Source: Akkermansia muciniphila (GTDB lineage: Bacteria > Verrucomicrobiota > Verrucomicrobiia > Limisphaerales > SXQI01). From it: 38,991 nt of DNA. The DNA lies in assembly GCA_945867235.1 (NCBI GenBank), contig CAMBHS010000009.1, positions 1 through 38,991 of the forward strand, written 5' to 3'. Of the stretch, positions 7,934 to 18,081 are shown piece by piece; position 1 is the first letter of the stretch, and each line of letters begins with the position of its first letter. The notes under the pieces are model-generated. The model saw nothing but the letters and a program-made list of their open reading frames with translations. It had not been told where the DNA came from and did no database searches. The position numbers and the translations under genes were made by a program.

Positions 7934-9427
7934 ATGTCACGCTGTTTTATCATCATTATTTTGCTCGCCACCTACACGGGATTCATTGGGTCATCGAGTG
8001 TGTGGGCTGAGGAAAAAACGGTGCCAGCGGTTGCGAAGAGCGAGGGACAATTTCGCAAAGTAGTGCTGGATGGTGATCGCGATCTCGATGGGGATGGCAA
8101 ATTTGAGGACACCGTCGTGGATGCGATGGAGTTGGCTGTGGCTGGCGATGGACGGGTCTATTTTGTCGAACGTGCCGGAATCATCAAAGTCTGGAAGCCC
8201 ACCACTCAAACGACCACCATCATTGGAAAACTGCCTGTATTCACCGAGTTGGAGGATGGACTTCTGGGGATAACTTTGGATCCTAGTTTTCTAAAAAACG
8301 GGCATATCTATCTCTTCCACTCCGATCCAGTGACATACAAAAGCACGGACGGGAAAAAGATCGGAACCAATTTTGTGTCACGGTTCACGTTGAAAGGGGA
8401 CACATTAGATTTACCTTCGCAGAAAATTTTGATGAGCATCCCCAAGCAGCGTGAGCAATGCTGCCACTCCGCCGGCTCGCTCGCCTTTGATGCACGCGGC
8501 AATCTTTACATCGCCACTGGGGACGACACACACCCCGGCGAATCCGACGGGTTCTCCCCGATTGACGAGCGTCCCGGACGCGGGCCGTGGAACGCGCAAA
8601 AATCTGCCGCCAACGCCAATGATTTACGGGGTAAAATCCTGCGAATCCAACCCAAGGCTGACGGGGGCGTCAGGATTCCAAAAGGGAACCTGTTTCCCGT
8701 CGGCACGCCTAAAACGCGCCCGGAGATTTACACCATGGGCAACCGCAATCCCTTCCGCATCTCCATCGATCCGAGGACAGGATACTTGTATTGGGGCGAG
8801 GTGGGACCGGATGCGGGCGGACCCAATCCTGAAAGGGGACCTGCTGGATTTGACGAAATTAACCAAGCCAGGCTTCCAGGAAATTTCGGTTGGCCTCATT
8901 TTGCTGGGGATAACAAAGCCTACCGCCAATATGACTTCGAGACTAAGAAATCCTCGACGCCATTTGAAACCCTGACACCCGTCAATTTATCCATCCACAA
9001 CACCGGACCCAAGGAACTGCCACAGGCTCAGTCCGCATTCATCTGGTATCCCTACGGAGCCTCCACGAAGTTCCCTGCGGTGGCAACCGGAGGGCGCACA
9101 GCGATGGCGGGGCCTGTTTACTATTTCAATCCCAAATTAAATTCACCTCACAAGTTACCCAAAGAGTTTGACCACACATTGTTCATCTATGAATGGTCGC
9201 GCCACTGGATCATCGCGGTCCATCTCGACCGAGACAACCGCATCGCAAAAAAACCGGATGGGACTCTATGGATGGAACGGTTTTGCGAAAACATGACCTT
9301 TAAAAGACCGATGGATATAGAACTCGGCCCGGATGGCTGTCTTTATATTCTCGAAAACGGAACTGCCTGGAACAACAATAAAGACACGCAGATCATACGA
9401 CTCGAATATAATCCGAACCGGCAATAA
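7934..9427 (+). CDS. PQQ-dependent sugar dehydrogenase (glucose/sorbosone dehydrogenase family)
   Basis: Signal peptide; DAMELAVAGDGRVYFVERAGIIKVW...LLGITLDPSF...GSLAFDARGNLYIATGDDTHP...NRNPFRISIDPRTGYLYWGEVGPDA. Confidence 0.88.
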   Translation: MSRCFIIIILLATYTGFIGSSSVWAEEKTVPAVAKSEGQFRKVVLDGDRDLDGDGKFEDTVVDAMELAVAGDGRVYFVERAGIIKVWKPTTQTTTIIGKLPVFTELEDGLLGITLDPSFLKNGHIYLFHSDPVTYKSTDGKKIGTNFVSRFTLKGDTLDLPSQKILMSIPKQREQCCHSAGSLAFDARGNLYIATGDDTHPGESDGFSPIDERPGRGPWNAQKSAANANDLRGKILRIQPKADGGVRIPKGNLFPVGTPKTRPEIYTMGNRNPFRISIDPRTGYLYWGEVGPDAGGPNPERGPAGFDEINQARLPGNFGWPHFAGDNKAYRQYDFETKKSSTPFETLTPVNLSIHNTGPKELPQAQSAFIWYPYGASTKFPAVATGGRTAMAGPVYYFNPKLNSPHKLPKEFDHTLFIYEWSRHWIIAVHLDRDNRIAKKPDGTLWMERFCENMTFKRPMDIELGPDGCLYILENGTAWNNNKDTQIIRLEYNPNRQ

Positions 9428-9596
9428 ATTCCGTAAACCTGCATCTTACCGAAGTGAAAAGGTTTGAGAAATGAGATCAAAATAGGCGGGTTCCAAACTC
9501 AGACTTTGACTCTTATTAAGCTTTTGTCCAACGTCACGGCTCTTGCACGCTCGCAAGATCGAGGATAAGGGTTACGAACGTAGTTGCGTAAAAGCC

Positions 9597-12173
9597 ATGG
9601 GAAAAGCACTTATAATAGCAGAGAAACCCTCTGTCGCCACCGACATAGCGAAAGCCTTGGGCGGGTTTGATAAACACGATGATTACTTTGAAAGTGATCG
9701 TTTCGTTATCTCGTCGGCAGTTGGACATTTGCTCACCATCGGGGCTCCGGAGGCATTCGAGGTGAAGCGCGGCAAGTGGACTTTTGCCCATTTACCCGTC
9801 ATCCCGCCTTATTTTGATTTGCTTCCCATCGAAAAATCGTTGGATCGCCTTCGAACACTGACCAAGCTTATCAAACGACCGGACGTCGATCTTTTGATCA
9901 ATGCTTGCGACGCCGGCCGCGAAGGAGAATTAATTTTTCGACATATCGTCCAGCATACGAAATCGAATAAAACCATCCAACGGCTGTGGCTCCAATCCAT
10001 GACCCCCGCAGCGATCCGCGACGGGTTCAACCAACTGCGTGATGATGTGTCCATGAGGCCTTTGGCCGATGCAGCCACCTGTCGTAGCGAGTCAGACTGG
10101 CTTGTGGGGATCAATGGCACACGAGCCATGACGGCCTTCAACTCCAAAAGTGGAGGGTTCCAATTGACCACTGTGGGGCGGGTGCAGACACCGACCCTCG
10201 CCATTTTGGTTGAGCGTGAGGAACGGATCAAAAAATTTGTTTCCCGCGACTATTGGGAAATTCATGGAACGTTTGGAGCCAAGGCAGGAGAGTATTCCGG
10301 TCGGTTGTTTGACGAAAAATATTCGAAGGACAAAACCTCCAAGGAACCTGATGACCAACTCAAGGCCGAACGAGTTTGGTCGAAAGAACAGGCGGATTTA
10401 GTTCGTTCGAAATGCTTGGGTCAACCGGGAGTTGTGACCGAGGAAAGCAAGCCCACGACCCAGCTTTCCCCTTTGTTGTTTGACCTCACCAGTTTGCAGC
10501 GCGAAGGGAATTCTCGGTTCGGTTATCCTGCTCGCCGCACCTTGCAGATCGCCCAGGCACTTTATGAAAAGCACAAGGTGCTGACCTACCCCAGAACTGA
10601 TGCCAAAGCGTTGCCTGAGGATTACGTTGATACCGTCAAGCTGGTCATGGACACATTGAGGGATACCCCTTACGGCAGCTTTGCGGATCACATCCTGAAG
10701 CAGGGCTGGGTGCGCCCTAACAAGCGGGTGTTCAACAACGCCAAAATATCGGATCACTTCGCCATTATTCCAACCCAAATGGCTCCTAAAAACCTCGGTC
10801 CAGACGAGGCGAAAATTTACGATTTAGTCACGCGCCGGTTTCTGGCCGTGTTCTATCCTGCGGCAGAATTTTTAGTAACGACTCGCATCACTCGCGTGGT
10901 GAACGAACCCTTCAAAAGCGAAGGTAAGGTCATGATCAATGCCGGTTGGTTGGGGGTTTATGGGCGTGAGGCTCAGCAGGAGGATACCCCGATGCTCACG
11001 AGAGTGGAACCGAACGAAACGGTGTCCACGAACGAGGTCGATGTGGTGGGATTGCACACCAAGCCTCCCGCGCGTTTCACGGAGGCAACCCTCCTGGGAG
11101 CGATGGAAGGAGCCGGAAAACTTGTTGAAGATGAGGAACTCCGAGACGCGATGGGAGCCAAAGGATTGGGGACTCCCGCGACCCGAGCTGCCATCATCGA
11201 AGGTCTAATTTACGAACAAAATGTGCAGCGAGTGGCGCGCGATCTCCAGGCCACCGCAAAAGGAATCACCTTGATCACTCTCCTCCGGGGTCTTGGCATC
11301 CCCGAGCTTTGTTCCCCTGAACTCACAGGGAACTGGGAGTTTAAGTTGAAGCAGATGGAGCGCGGTCAGTTGGGTCGCACTGAGTTCATGCAGCAGATCG
11401 CGGAAATGACGCAGTCTATTGTCGCCAAGACAAAGCAATACGAAAGCGATACGGTTCCGGGGGATTATTCCAACCTGTCCACTCCGTGCCCTAAATGCAA
11501 TGGGCAGATGAAGGAAACCTACAAAAAATATCAGTGCACCGCTTGCGAATTCTCACTGTGGAAAATCGTGGCCAGCCGCCAGATTGAAGTGAGCGAGGTT
11601 GAGGAACTGCTTCGAGAGAAAAAGGTAGGCCCGCTCCAAGGGTTTAAAAGCAAAATGGGACGTCCCTTTGCGGCACTGATAAAGCTAACGCCCGAGGGGA
11701 AGGCGGAGTTTGATTTCGGTCAATCGAGTTCTGAGAGCGATGCGGAAGTTGATTTTACGGGACTAGAAACACTCGGCAAATGTCCAAAATGTAGCGGACA
11801 AGTTTACGAGAATGGAATGCACTATATGTGCCAAAATTCCACCGGTCCCACCAAGTCATGCGATTTTCGAACCGGTAAAATTATTTTGCAACGCGCCATA
11901 GAACGGGCACAGGTCACGAAACTGCTGACGGATCGCAAAACGGATTTGTTGCAAAAATTTATTTCGAAAAAAGGCCGCCCATTCTCCGCCTTTTTGGTCG
12001 TTGGTGAAAATCACAAGGTGGGATTTGAATTCGCTCCACGCGAAGCCGGTTCCAAATCCACCGTTGGAAAACGCCGCACGGCAGTTAAAAAACCTGCGGC
12101 GCGCAAGTCCTATCCAAAACCAACCAAGGATTCAGCAGGACCCAATATCCCCAGCGATGACGTTCCATTTTAA
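9597..12173 (+). CDS. topB: DNA topoisomerase III (type IA)
   Basis: MGKALIIAEKPSVATDIAKALGG Toprim start, GREGELIFRHI, VGRVQTPTLAILVEREE, LTYPRTDAKALPEDY; two C-terminal Cys modules and a basic tail. ATG 9597 preferred over track start 9543. Confidence 0.93.
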   Translation: MGKALIIAEKPSVATDIAKALGGFDKHDDYFESDRFVISSAVGHLLTIGAPEAFEVKRGKWTFAHLPVIPPYFDLLPIEKSLDRLRTLTKLIKRPDVDLLINACDAGREGELIFRHIVQHTKSNKTIQRLWLQSMTPAAIRDGFNQLRDDVSMRPLADAATCRSESDWLVGINGTRAMTAFNSKSGGFQLTTVGRVQTPTLAILVEREERIKKFVSRDYWEIHGTFGAKAGEYSGRLFDEKYSKDKTSKEPDDQLKAERVWSKEQADLVRSKCLGQPGVVTEESKPTTQLSPLLFDLTSLQREGNSRFGYPARRTLQIAQALYEKHKVLTYPRTDAKALPEDYVDTVKLVMDTLRDTPYGSFADHILKQGWVRPNKRVFNNAKISDHFAIIPTQMAPKNLGPDEAKIYDLVTRRFLAVFYPAAEFLVTTRITRVVNEPFKSEGKVMINAGWLGVYGREAQQEDTPMLTRVEPNETVSTNEVDVVGLHTKPPARFTEATLLGAMEGAGKLVEDEELRDAMGAKGLGTPATRAAIIEGLIYEQNVQRVARDLQATAKGITLITLLRGLGIPELCSPELTGNWEFKLKQMERGQLGRTEFMQQIAEMTQSIVAKTKQYESDTVPGDYSNLSTPCPKCNGQMKETYKKYQCTACEFSLWKIVASRQIEVSEVEELLREKKVGPLQGFKSKMGRPFAALIKLTPEGKAEFDFGQSSSESDAEVDFTGLETLGKCPKCSGQVYENGMHYMCQNSTGPTKSCDFRTGKIILQRAIERAQVTKLLTDRKTDLLQKFISKKGRPFSAFLVVGENHKVGFEFAPREAGSKSTVGKRRTAVKKPAARKSYPKPTKDSAGPNIPSDDVPF

Positions 12174-12350
12174 TCCATCAGATTCGAATGATTCGATGCG
12201 CTCGTGAGTTTTTTCCTGACTGAGTTCCCCTCGGTGGAAATTCGCTGCGAGACCATTCCACAAAGGGGAGACCTTTTGCCCGTTGGATTCGGATTGACTT
12301 TTACATAGGTAGAGCCACGATGGAAGGCTGATTAGTTGAAATTGGACCTT

Positions 12351-14180
12351 ATGGAGCACATTCGAAATATCGCCATTATCGCGCACGTTGATCATGGAAA
12401 AACCACATTAGTAGATTGCTTACTCAAGCAATCGGGCACTTTCCGCGCGAACCAAGCGACCGAAGAGCGCATGATGGACTCAATGGACTTGGAACGTGAG
12501 AAGGGCATCACGATCCGAGCCAAAAATGCGGCGTTCAAGTATAAAAATTTCCACGTCAATATCGTGGACACCCCCGGCCACGCCGATTTCGGAGGCGAAG
12601 TCGAGCGGATCATGAACATGATCGACGGGGTATTGCTGGTCGTCGATGCTTCGGAGGGCCCCCAAGCCCAGACCCGCTTTGTATTGCGCAAAGCTCTTGA
12701 AGCTGGAGCAAAGCCCATCGTGGTAATCAATAAGATTGACCGAGACAACGTGGCTCCTCACAAGGTGTTGGATCTTGTTTTTGAACTCTTCGTCTCGCTG
12801 CATGCAACGGATGAACAGTTGGATTTTCCGGTGATTTACGCGTCCGCCAAACAAGGCTTCGCCAAGTCCGAATTGGATCACGCCAGTGGGACGATGGAAC
12901 CGCTCTTTGATGCGATCATCAGACACATTCCGGCTCCACGTGCATTCGCCAGCGTGCATTTCAAAATGCTGGTCGCCAATCTGGATTACAACGATTACAT
13001 CGGTCGTATTGCTTTTGGAAAGATCCTTGGAGGCAAAGTAAAAATTGGCGATCCCGTCGTTTGCATTCATGGGGACGGACGCAAATCCCAATCGAAAGTC
13101 ACTAAAGTGTTTCATTTTGACGGAATGAAACGAATTGAGATCCAAGAGGCTCATGCGGGGGATATTGTGGGGATCAGTGGTTTTGAGGATGTGTTTATTG
13201 GTGAAACCATCACAGACAGTCTCGATGCCGAGCCGTTACCCTTTAAACCGATCGATCCGCCAACCATCCAGATGGAATTTGCGGTAAATGACGGACCTTT
13301 AGCCGGTTTGGATGGCAAATTGGTGACGGCCCGACATATCAGGGAACGTCTGACGCGTGAAATTCGGACGAACGTATCTTTGCGCATTGCAGATACGGCG
13401 GCACCGAACATATTTGAAGTGTCAGGGAGAGGCGAAATGCAGATTGCGATTCTTGTGGAGCAGATGCGCCGCGAGGGTCATGAGGTGCTGGTTTCCCGTC
13501 CCGAAGTGCTTTATCGCAGGGATGCGGATGGCAACCTGCTCGAACCCTTGGAAAAACTGTATCTCGAAATTCCGAAGGATGCCATGGGGGATGTGTTGCA
13601 AAACCTCGCGGGACGCAAAGGTGAAATCACGAATATGGATCACCACGGCGACCAGGTTTCCATCGAAGCGATCATTCCGACACGTGGTTTGATCGGTTTT
13701 GAGACCGATTTGGTGAACCAGACTCGCGGCATGGGCGTGATCAGTCATTTATTTTTTGAATACGGTCCTGATCGCGGTGAGATTGCAGCGAGAAAGAACG
13801 GGTCTCTCGTGAGTATGGAGGCCGGTGAAGCGACTGCCTACGCCCTTTGCGCGACGCAAGAACGCGGTCGCCTCATGGTGGAACCCGGTGACCAGATTTA
13901 CATTGGAATGATCGTCGGTGAGAATGCTCGCGAAACTGACATCCCCGTCAATCCCTGCAAATCCAAACGGCTGACCAATATGCGGTCGCAAGGAGATGGT
14001 AAAGGCGTCCAACTCGATGCACCTCTCAAGTTGTCTCTCGAACGCTCGCTCGAATATATTGGTTCCGATGAGTATGTCGAAGCCACTCCTCATTATTTGC
14101 GTCTGCGCAAAAAGATTCTCGACGAGGGCCAGCGAAAACGGGCTTCACAAAGCCGCGTGTTCAAAATCCTCGGAGAATAA
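12351..14180 (+). CDS. typA: Translational GTPase TypA/BipA
   Basis: MEHIRNIAIIAHVDHGKTTLVDCLLKQSGTF; VDTPGHADFGGEVERIMNMIDGVLLVVDASEGP; C-terminal TypA domain. ATG 12351 preferred over track start 12336. Confidence 0.96.
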   Translation: MEHIRNIAIIAHVDHGKTTLVDCLLKQSGTFRANQATEERMMDSMDLEREKGITIRAKNAAFKYKNFHVNIVDTPGHADFGGEVERIMNMIDGVLLVVDASEGPQAQTRFVLRKALEAGAKPIVVINKIDRDNVAPHKVLDLVFELFVSLHATDEQLDFPVIYASAKQGFAKSELDHASGTMEPLFDAIIRHIPAPRAFASVHFKMLVANLDYNDYIGRIAFGKILGGKVKIGDPVVCIHGDGRKSQSKVTKVFHFDGMKRIEIQEAHAGDIVGISGFEDVFIGETITDSLDAEPLPFKPIDPPTIQMEFAVNDGPLAGLDGKLVTARHIRERLTREIRTNVSLRIADTAAPNIFEVSGRGEMQIAILVEQMRREGHEVLVSRPEVLYRRDADGNLLEPLEKLYLEIPKDAMGDVLQNLAGRKGEITNMDHHGDQVSIEAIIPTRGLIGFETDLVNQTRGMGVISHLFFEYGPDRGEIAARKNGSLVSMEAGEATAYALCATQERGRLMVEPGDQIYIGMIVGENARETDIPVNPCKSKRLTNMRSQGDGKGVQLDAPLKLSLERSLEYIGSDEYVEATPHYLRLRKKILDEGQRKRASQSRVFKILGE

Positions 14181-14196
14181 TCCAGTTTTCACATCA

Positions 14197-14232
14197 GGAT
14201 CAGGAGCGACCCGCGTTCCTGATCCTTTTTTT
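14197..14232 (+). terminator. Rho-independent terminator after typA
   Basis: GGATCAGGA (14197-14205) / TCCTGATCC (14217-14225) perfect 9-bp stem followed by seven T. Confidence 0.88.
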
Positions 14233-14347
14233 GTTTTCAGGAGTCGCTTGCACACTCCATGATTTGATGCGGCAATTTCCCGTTCCAAGCCAGGGGGTTA
14301 ACGGGCGGAGTTCATCAGCAAATCCCCAAAAATATCAGGGAATTCTG

Positions 14348-14376
14348 TTGACCCATCCGAGAGTTTTGAATACTTT
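14348..14376 (+). promoter_or_regulatory. Sigma-70-like promoter for tRNA-Asp
   Basis: TTGACC (14348-14353), 17-nt spacer, TACTTT (14371-14376), 15 nt before the tRNA. Confidence 0.55.
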
Positions 14377-14391
14377 CTGCTCCCCAAACGC

Positions 14392-14468
14392 GGGGGTGTA
14401 GCTCAATTGGTTAGAGCGCTGCCCTGTCACGGCAGAGGTTACGGGTTCGAGCCCCGCCACTCCCGCCA
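14392..14468 (+). tRNA. tRNA-Asp (anticodon GTC), CCA encoded
   Basis: GGGGGTG-TA-GCTC..GAGC-G-CTGCC CTGTCAC GGCAG-AGGTT-ACGGG TTCGAGC CCCGC-CACTCCC-G-CCA, 77 nt; acceptor stem fully paired (one G-U); A49-C65 unpaired in the T stem. Confidence 0.96.
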
Positions 14469-14494
14469 CTTTCCCGCGTTCCGGTCGGTGAGGG

Positions 14495-16321
14495 TCACCG
14501 TTGATCCGCTCGTGCCTTGCGGATGGCGTTCAGATTGGATCGAGCCACGGTGTCCTCTGGATTTATTTCCAAGGCTTTTTCAAAAAATACTTCTGCCTCC
14601 GCGTAGCTGCGAATCCCCATGCAAATGAGACCGATATTTCCGTAGGCCTCGTAATCTAAAGGATTGGTTTTTAGTGCCGCCTCAAATTCGGTGCGTGCCT
14701 GTGGCAGTAATTTTTGACGCAGGTAGATCGAACCGAGTTGACTGTGAGCCACAGGATCGGAGGGCTTGATGCTGATGGCAGTTCGCAAATGTTGCACCGC
14801 TTCATCAATGCGACCGAGAACGAATAGGGCACTGCCTAATTTCGCATGGGACTCGGCGTCGAGGGGATCCGTTTGCAAGCGCAGTCGGATTGACTCTGCG
14901 GAATCATGGGTGAATTTGATAAGGTAATCGTTCGAGAGTGGGGCGAGGTCACTGCGGTTGCGGGGAAGGACTTGAAACCACAACTCGCCCATTTCATCCG
15001 TCGTTTGCAATCCGTAACGAACGCGCTTAGGAGGTTGGTTCGGGTTATGAATATTCTCCGCAGAGTTGTCGAAACTGAAGCGCATGAAGAGGGTGGTTCC
15101 TTTGGGCAAAAAGATGGGATTCTGATACGCGTAATCCCCTTGCCAGTTAAAATCCCAATTCTTGATGAGCAGTAAATCTTTCTGAATCCCGTCGGGGAGG
15201 ACTGCCCAGCCTTCGAGTTTTTTGCCTAAGTAATGAGTGTGAGGATTGATGCGCAGGAGATCCACATCCACCGGCAAAATATAACTGTTGGTGATGGTGT
15301 AGTCCTTTTGGCCCGGTGCTATGTCGATCGTGTATCGGGCTAATTTGAGGAGGTAGGGCGTGTTCGTGGGCGGACGATCCGTAAAATAAAACCCTACGGA
15401 AGGCAGGACGGCTTCCGGTTTCCCTGAAGGATGGAGATGAAGTTGGAGAACGAGGTCGGAACGTTTTTCCAACATCCAAGAAAGCCCATCGGGGGATTGC
15501 ATCGCCGGTTTGCCAGGCTGCCAGCCTAGAGTTTGCCCCATGGGCATATGGACGCTGGGTGGAAGTTCCATCCCATCAAAACCCGGCGGTTGCGAATCGC
15601 CTGTGAGATAACGGGATTGTCGCGTGGCATCGATTTCAACGAAGGCGTGATGAACCACTTTGGGGTTGCCGGGATGAAATTCCACCGCTCGAACATACCT
15701 GTTTTCCAATCCAGGAATCGGAACCACAAAGTTACGATAAATATCCTTACCGTCAGCCGGAAGTTGAAACGCCGAGGGCAGGCTGACAATTAAATCGGGG
15801 GGACCTAACTCCCAATCGTCGGACCACTGAGGCAAGGGAGGCAGGGCTTCAGGCGAACCTTCCTTCGAGCCTTCCGTCAGCCATTGCAGAAGCACTCCTC
15901 GCTGTGCGACCGACAAGGACCGATCATCGACAAAGGCGGCATAGCCCGGGGAAGGAAGCCACGGCGGCATGAACCCAGAATCGAGAACCTCTCGAATGGA
16001 TTGGGGGCGCTGTTTAAGATCGTTAAAAGTCAGTAAAGAAAATGGACCCGATTGACCCGGGCGATGGCAGTGGGAGCATTTGTTGAAAATGATCGGGGCG
16101 ACATCCTTGGTGAAGGTGAGCGATCCGGCAGGATGGGGAATGTATGCGTCGGCGATCGCAACCTTCGGCGTTGGTTTTTTGTTGAGAACATAACCGGCAA
16201 TTGCGGCAGTTCCCATGACCACAAACGCGATGACAAGGACTTTGATCGGCAGCGGCTTTGCTGGCGGTCGGTTTCCTTGACCGCTCGAATGGGTTGAATT
16301 TGTGTTCTTATTTTTTGTCAT
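14495..16321 (-). CDS. Membrane-anchored heme c (CxxCH) / copper type II monooxygenase-like / TPR fusion protein
   Basis: TM near N-terminus; FTKDVAPIIFNKCSHCHRPGQSGPFSLLTFNDL; VVHHAFVEID, LQLHLHPSG, NPHTHYLGK His motifs; C-terminal TPRs (SHAKLGSALFVLGRIDEAVQHLRTAISIKPSDPVAHSQLGSIYL). Start 16321 overlaps upstream stop as ATGA. Confidence 0.8.
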   Translation of the reverse strand: MTKNKNTNSTHSSGQGNRPPAKPLPIKVLVIAFVVMGTAAIAGYVLNKKPTPKVAIADAYIPHPAGSLTFTKDVAPIIFNKCSHCHRPGQSGPFSLLTFNDLKQRPQSIREVLDSGFMPPWLPSPGYAAFVDDRSLSVAQRGVLLQWLTEGSKEGSPEALPPLPQWSDDWELGPPDLIVSLPSAFQLPADGKDIYRNFVVPIPGLENRYVRAVEFHPGNPKVVHHAFVEIDATRQSRYLTGDSQPPGFDGMELPPSVHMPMGQTLGWQPGKPAMQSPDGLSWMLEKRSDLVLQLHLHPSGKPEAVLPSVGFYFTDRPPTNTPYLLKLARYTIDIAPGQKDYTITNSYILPVDVDLLRINPHTHYLGKKLEGWAVLPDGIQKDLLLIKNWDFNWQGDYAYQNPIFLPKGTTLFMRFSFDNSAENIHNPNQPPKRVRYGLQTTDEMGELWFQVLPRNRSDLAPLSNDYLIKFTHDSAESIRLRLQTDPLDAESHAKLGSALFVLGRIDEAVQHLRTAISIKPSDPVAHSQLGSIYLRQKLLPQARTEFEAALKTNPLDYEAYGNIGLICMGIRSYAEAEVFFEKALEINPEDTVARSNLNAIRKARADQR

Positions 16322-16947
16322 CGGATCGGTGCAATATAACAACCCACAGCACGAGTGCTGGCAATGGTGACCTGTTCGCCCTTGTCAATTTGTCCAAGCA
16401 CCTGTCGCAGGGTATTTTCTGTCGCTTCCGGACGGGAGCTTCCGAAATCTACATGACGATTGTCAATGCGCCCGTGGTAAACGAGTCCTTTGCCGGGAAT
16501 AAATACGGCAGCCTCGGGAGTGACCTTCGCCTGGCTCAGGGCGACCAGTTTTTGGGCAGGATCACGCAGGGCACGGGAGGGGAGTTGGAATTCTAACTGA
16601 TGTTTTAAAAGTTCTTTGTCCGAGGACTCTGCGTCGGGATAAACCACCCAAACCGTCATCCCCCTTGCCGCGTAGTCATCATGCAATCGCCTGATTTCCG
16701 GCGCATACCGATTGGAAATTGGACAATCAGTTTTGATGAAAATAAGCACAACGCAACGCCCCGTGCTGTTGGCTAAAGGGTCCACGGCATTGCCATCCAA
16801 GTCGTAGGTCGATTGGGATGGTTGATTCAATTGTTTCCCGGGTTCCGACGAGTTTTCATGGCGCATCCAGAAAATACGGGTGATAGCCCACCCCGCGATA
16901 ATGATCACCGCGATGAACCGAATCAGGTTTGTGTATTTAGGTTGCAT
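16318..16947 (-). CDS. Redoxin/thioredoxin-like protein, membrane anchored
   Basis: MQPKYTNLIRFIAVIIIAGWAITRIFW anchor; CVVLIFIKTDCPISNRYAPEIRRLHDDYAARGMTVWVVYPD. ATG 16947 preferred over track start 17058, which would overlap the neighbour. Confidence 0.8.
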   Translation of the reverse strand: MQPKYTNLIRFIAVIIIAGWAITRIFWMRHENSSEPGKQLNQPSQSTYDLDGNAVDPLANSTGRCVVLIFIKTDCPISNRYAPEIRRLHDDYAARGMTVWVVYPDAESSDKELLKHQLEFQLPSRALRDPAQKLVALSQAKVTPEAAVFIPGKGLVYHGRIDNRHVDFGSSRPEATENTLRQVLGQIDKGEQVTIASTRAVGCYIAPIR

Positions 16948-16978
16948 GAACTCGAAGAATGCTGGGGGTGGGTTGGTC

Positions 16979-17950
16979 TCAGTCAGAGACCGCATCCATT
17001 TTGAGGCAACGAAAGAGGGTTGGACGCCGATCCTTCGAATCCTGTTTGCGAACTTCACAATTGTTGTCGGTTATCAACCAGATGTAGTGGTTATCCACGG
17101 ACAACCCCTCCACGACCCCCGTGGGGTAAGATTTATTGTAACGGTGTTCGGGTGTGTTTTCAATCTTCTTGTAATGGTATTCGGCGGTAACTTGGTGGGT
17201 GCGGGGTTCAACCTTCAAGACCACTTGTTGGTGACGACAGAGGACGTAGAGAAAGCCGCAATGCCAAGCAAGATCAGAATAATGGAGAATTCCAAAGTTT
17301 ATTCCCTTCGGGGAAACCTTGAAGTTGTCGATGACTTTGAAAGTGCCTAGATCGACGACCATGATGCGGGCTGAGTCACGTTCGTTCGCCACGTAGAGAA
17401 GATTATCGTTCCCCACGGCGAGACCTTCGAAGGAGGAATTCGGGTCACTGCTAAAATACCGGCTGACGGGGGACCAATCGATGGGAAGTCGTTCAACGAT
17501 TCCACGGTCTGGGTTGAACCTTAAAATCCAACGGTTGGCTTCCTCGCAACTATAGATCCACCCCTGCTTATCGAAGCTGACCCCTTCGGTGTCATAGCGA
17601 TCTTTTTTCTCCTTGATGAAGCCGAAGAGTTGCAGGGGCGTAAAACTATTCGTCAACATCTCCACGCGAGCAACATGCGGGTCAACGCCGTCCCCAAGTT
17701 TGGGAAGGTGTATCTGCCACACCTCGGGATTCCGGTCGTGAACTGTGAATAATTCGCCGCGACCATTCATCGCGAGTCCTGAAGTATCAAAACGCATTCC
17801 ATTCGGCATGGTGATCCTCCAATAGTGATCCAACGTAAGCTCATGGCGAACCGGGGCAGAGTCTGCATGCAACGCGGCGGGAAGGTGCAAAAGAAACATC
17901 CCTAGCAGCAGGGACATGGAATAGCGCATCCATGTTTTGAGTAACGACAT
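16979..17950 (-). CDS. Secreted beta-propeller protein (SdiA-regulated/phytase-esterase-like)
   Basis: Signal peptide MSLLKTWMRYSMSLLLGMFLLHLPAALHA; LAMNGRGELFTVHDRNPEVWQIHLP; DTEGVSFDKQGWIYSCEEANRWILRFNPD; SSFEGLAVGNDNLLYVANERDSARIMVVDL. Confidence 0.6.
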   Translation of the reverse strand: MSLLKTWMRYSMSLLLGMFLLHLPAALHADSAPVRHELTLDHYWRITMPNGMRFDTSGLAMNGRGELFTVHDRNPEVWQIHLPKLGDGVDPHVARVEMLTNSFTPLQLFGFIKEKKDRYDTEGVSFDKQGWIYSCEEANRWILRFNPDRGIVERLPIDWSPVSRYFSSDPNSSFEGLAVGNDNLLYVANERDSARIMVVDLGTFKVIDNFKVSPKGINFGILHYSDLAWHCGFLYVLCRHQQVVLKVEPRTHQVTAEYHYKKIENTPEHRYNKSYPTGVVEGLSVDNHYIWLITDNNCEVRKQDSKDRRPTLFRCLKMDAVSD

Positions 17951-18081
17951 GGTGGCAAGAATAATCCAGTCCGCATCGTTTTGCCAACCGTCGTGCATTC
18001 AGGTCGTGTAAATTCATGCTGGGCAATGAGAAATTCCCGGTAGATAAAGGTCACCTGAAAGCATAGGATGACACCATAACT

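Noticed and set aside
12480-13154. 224-aa minus-strand ORF
   Set aside because: Antisense to typA; no independent support.
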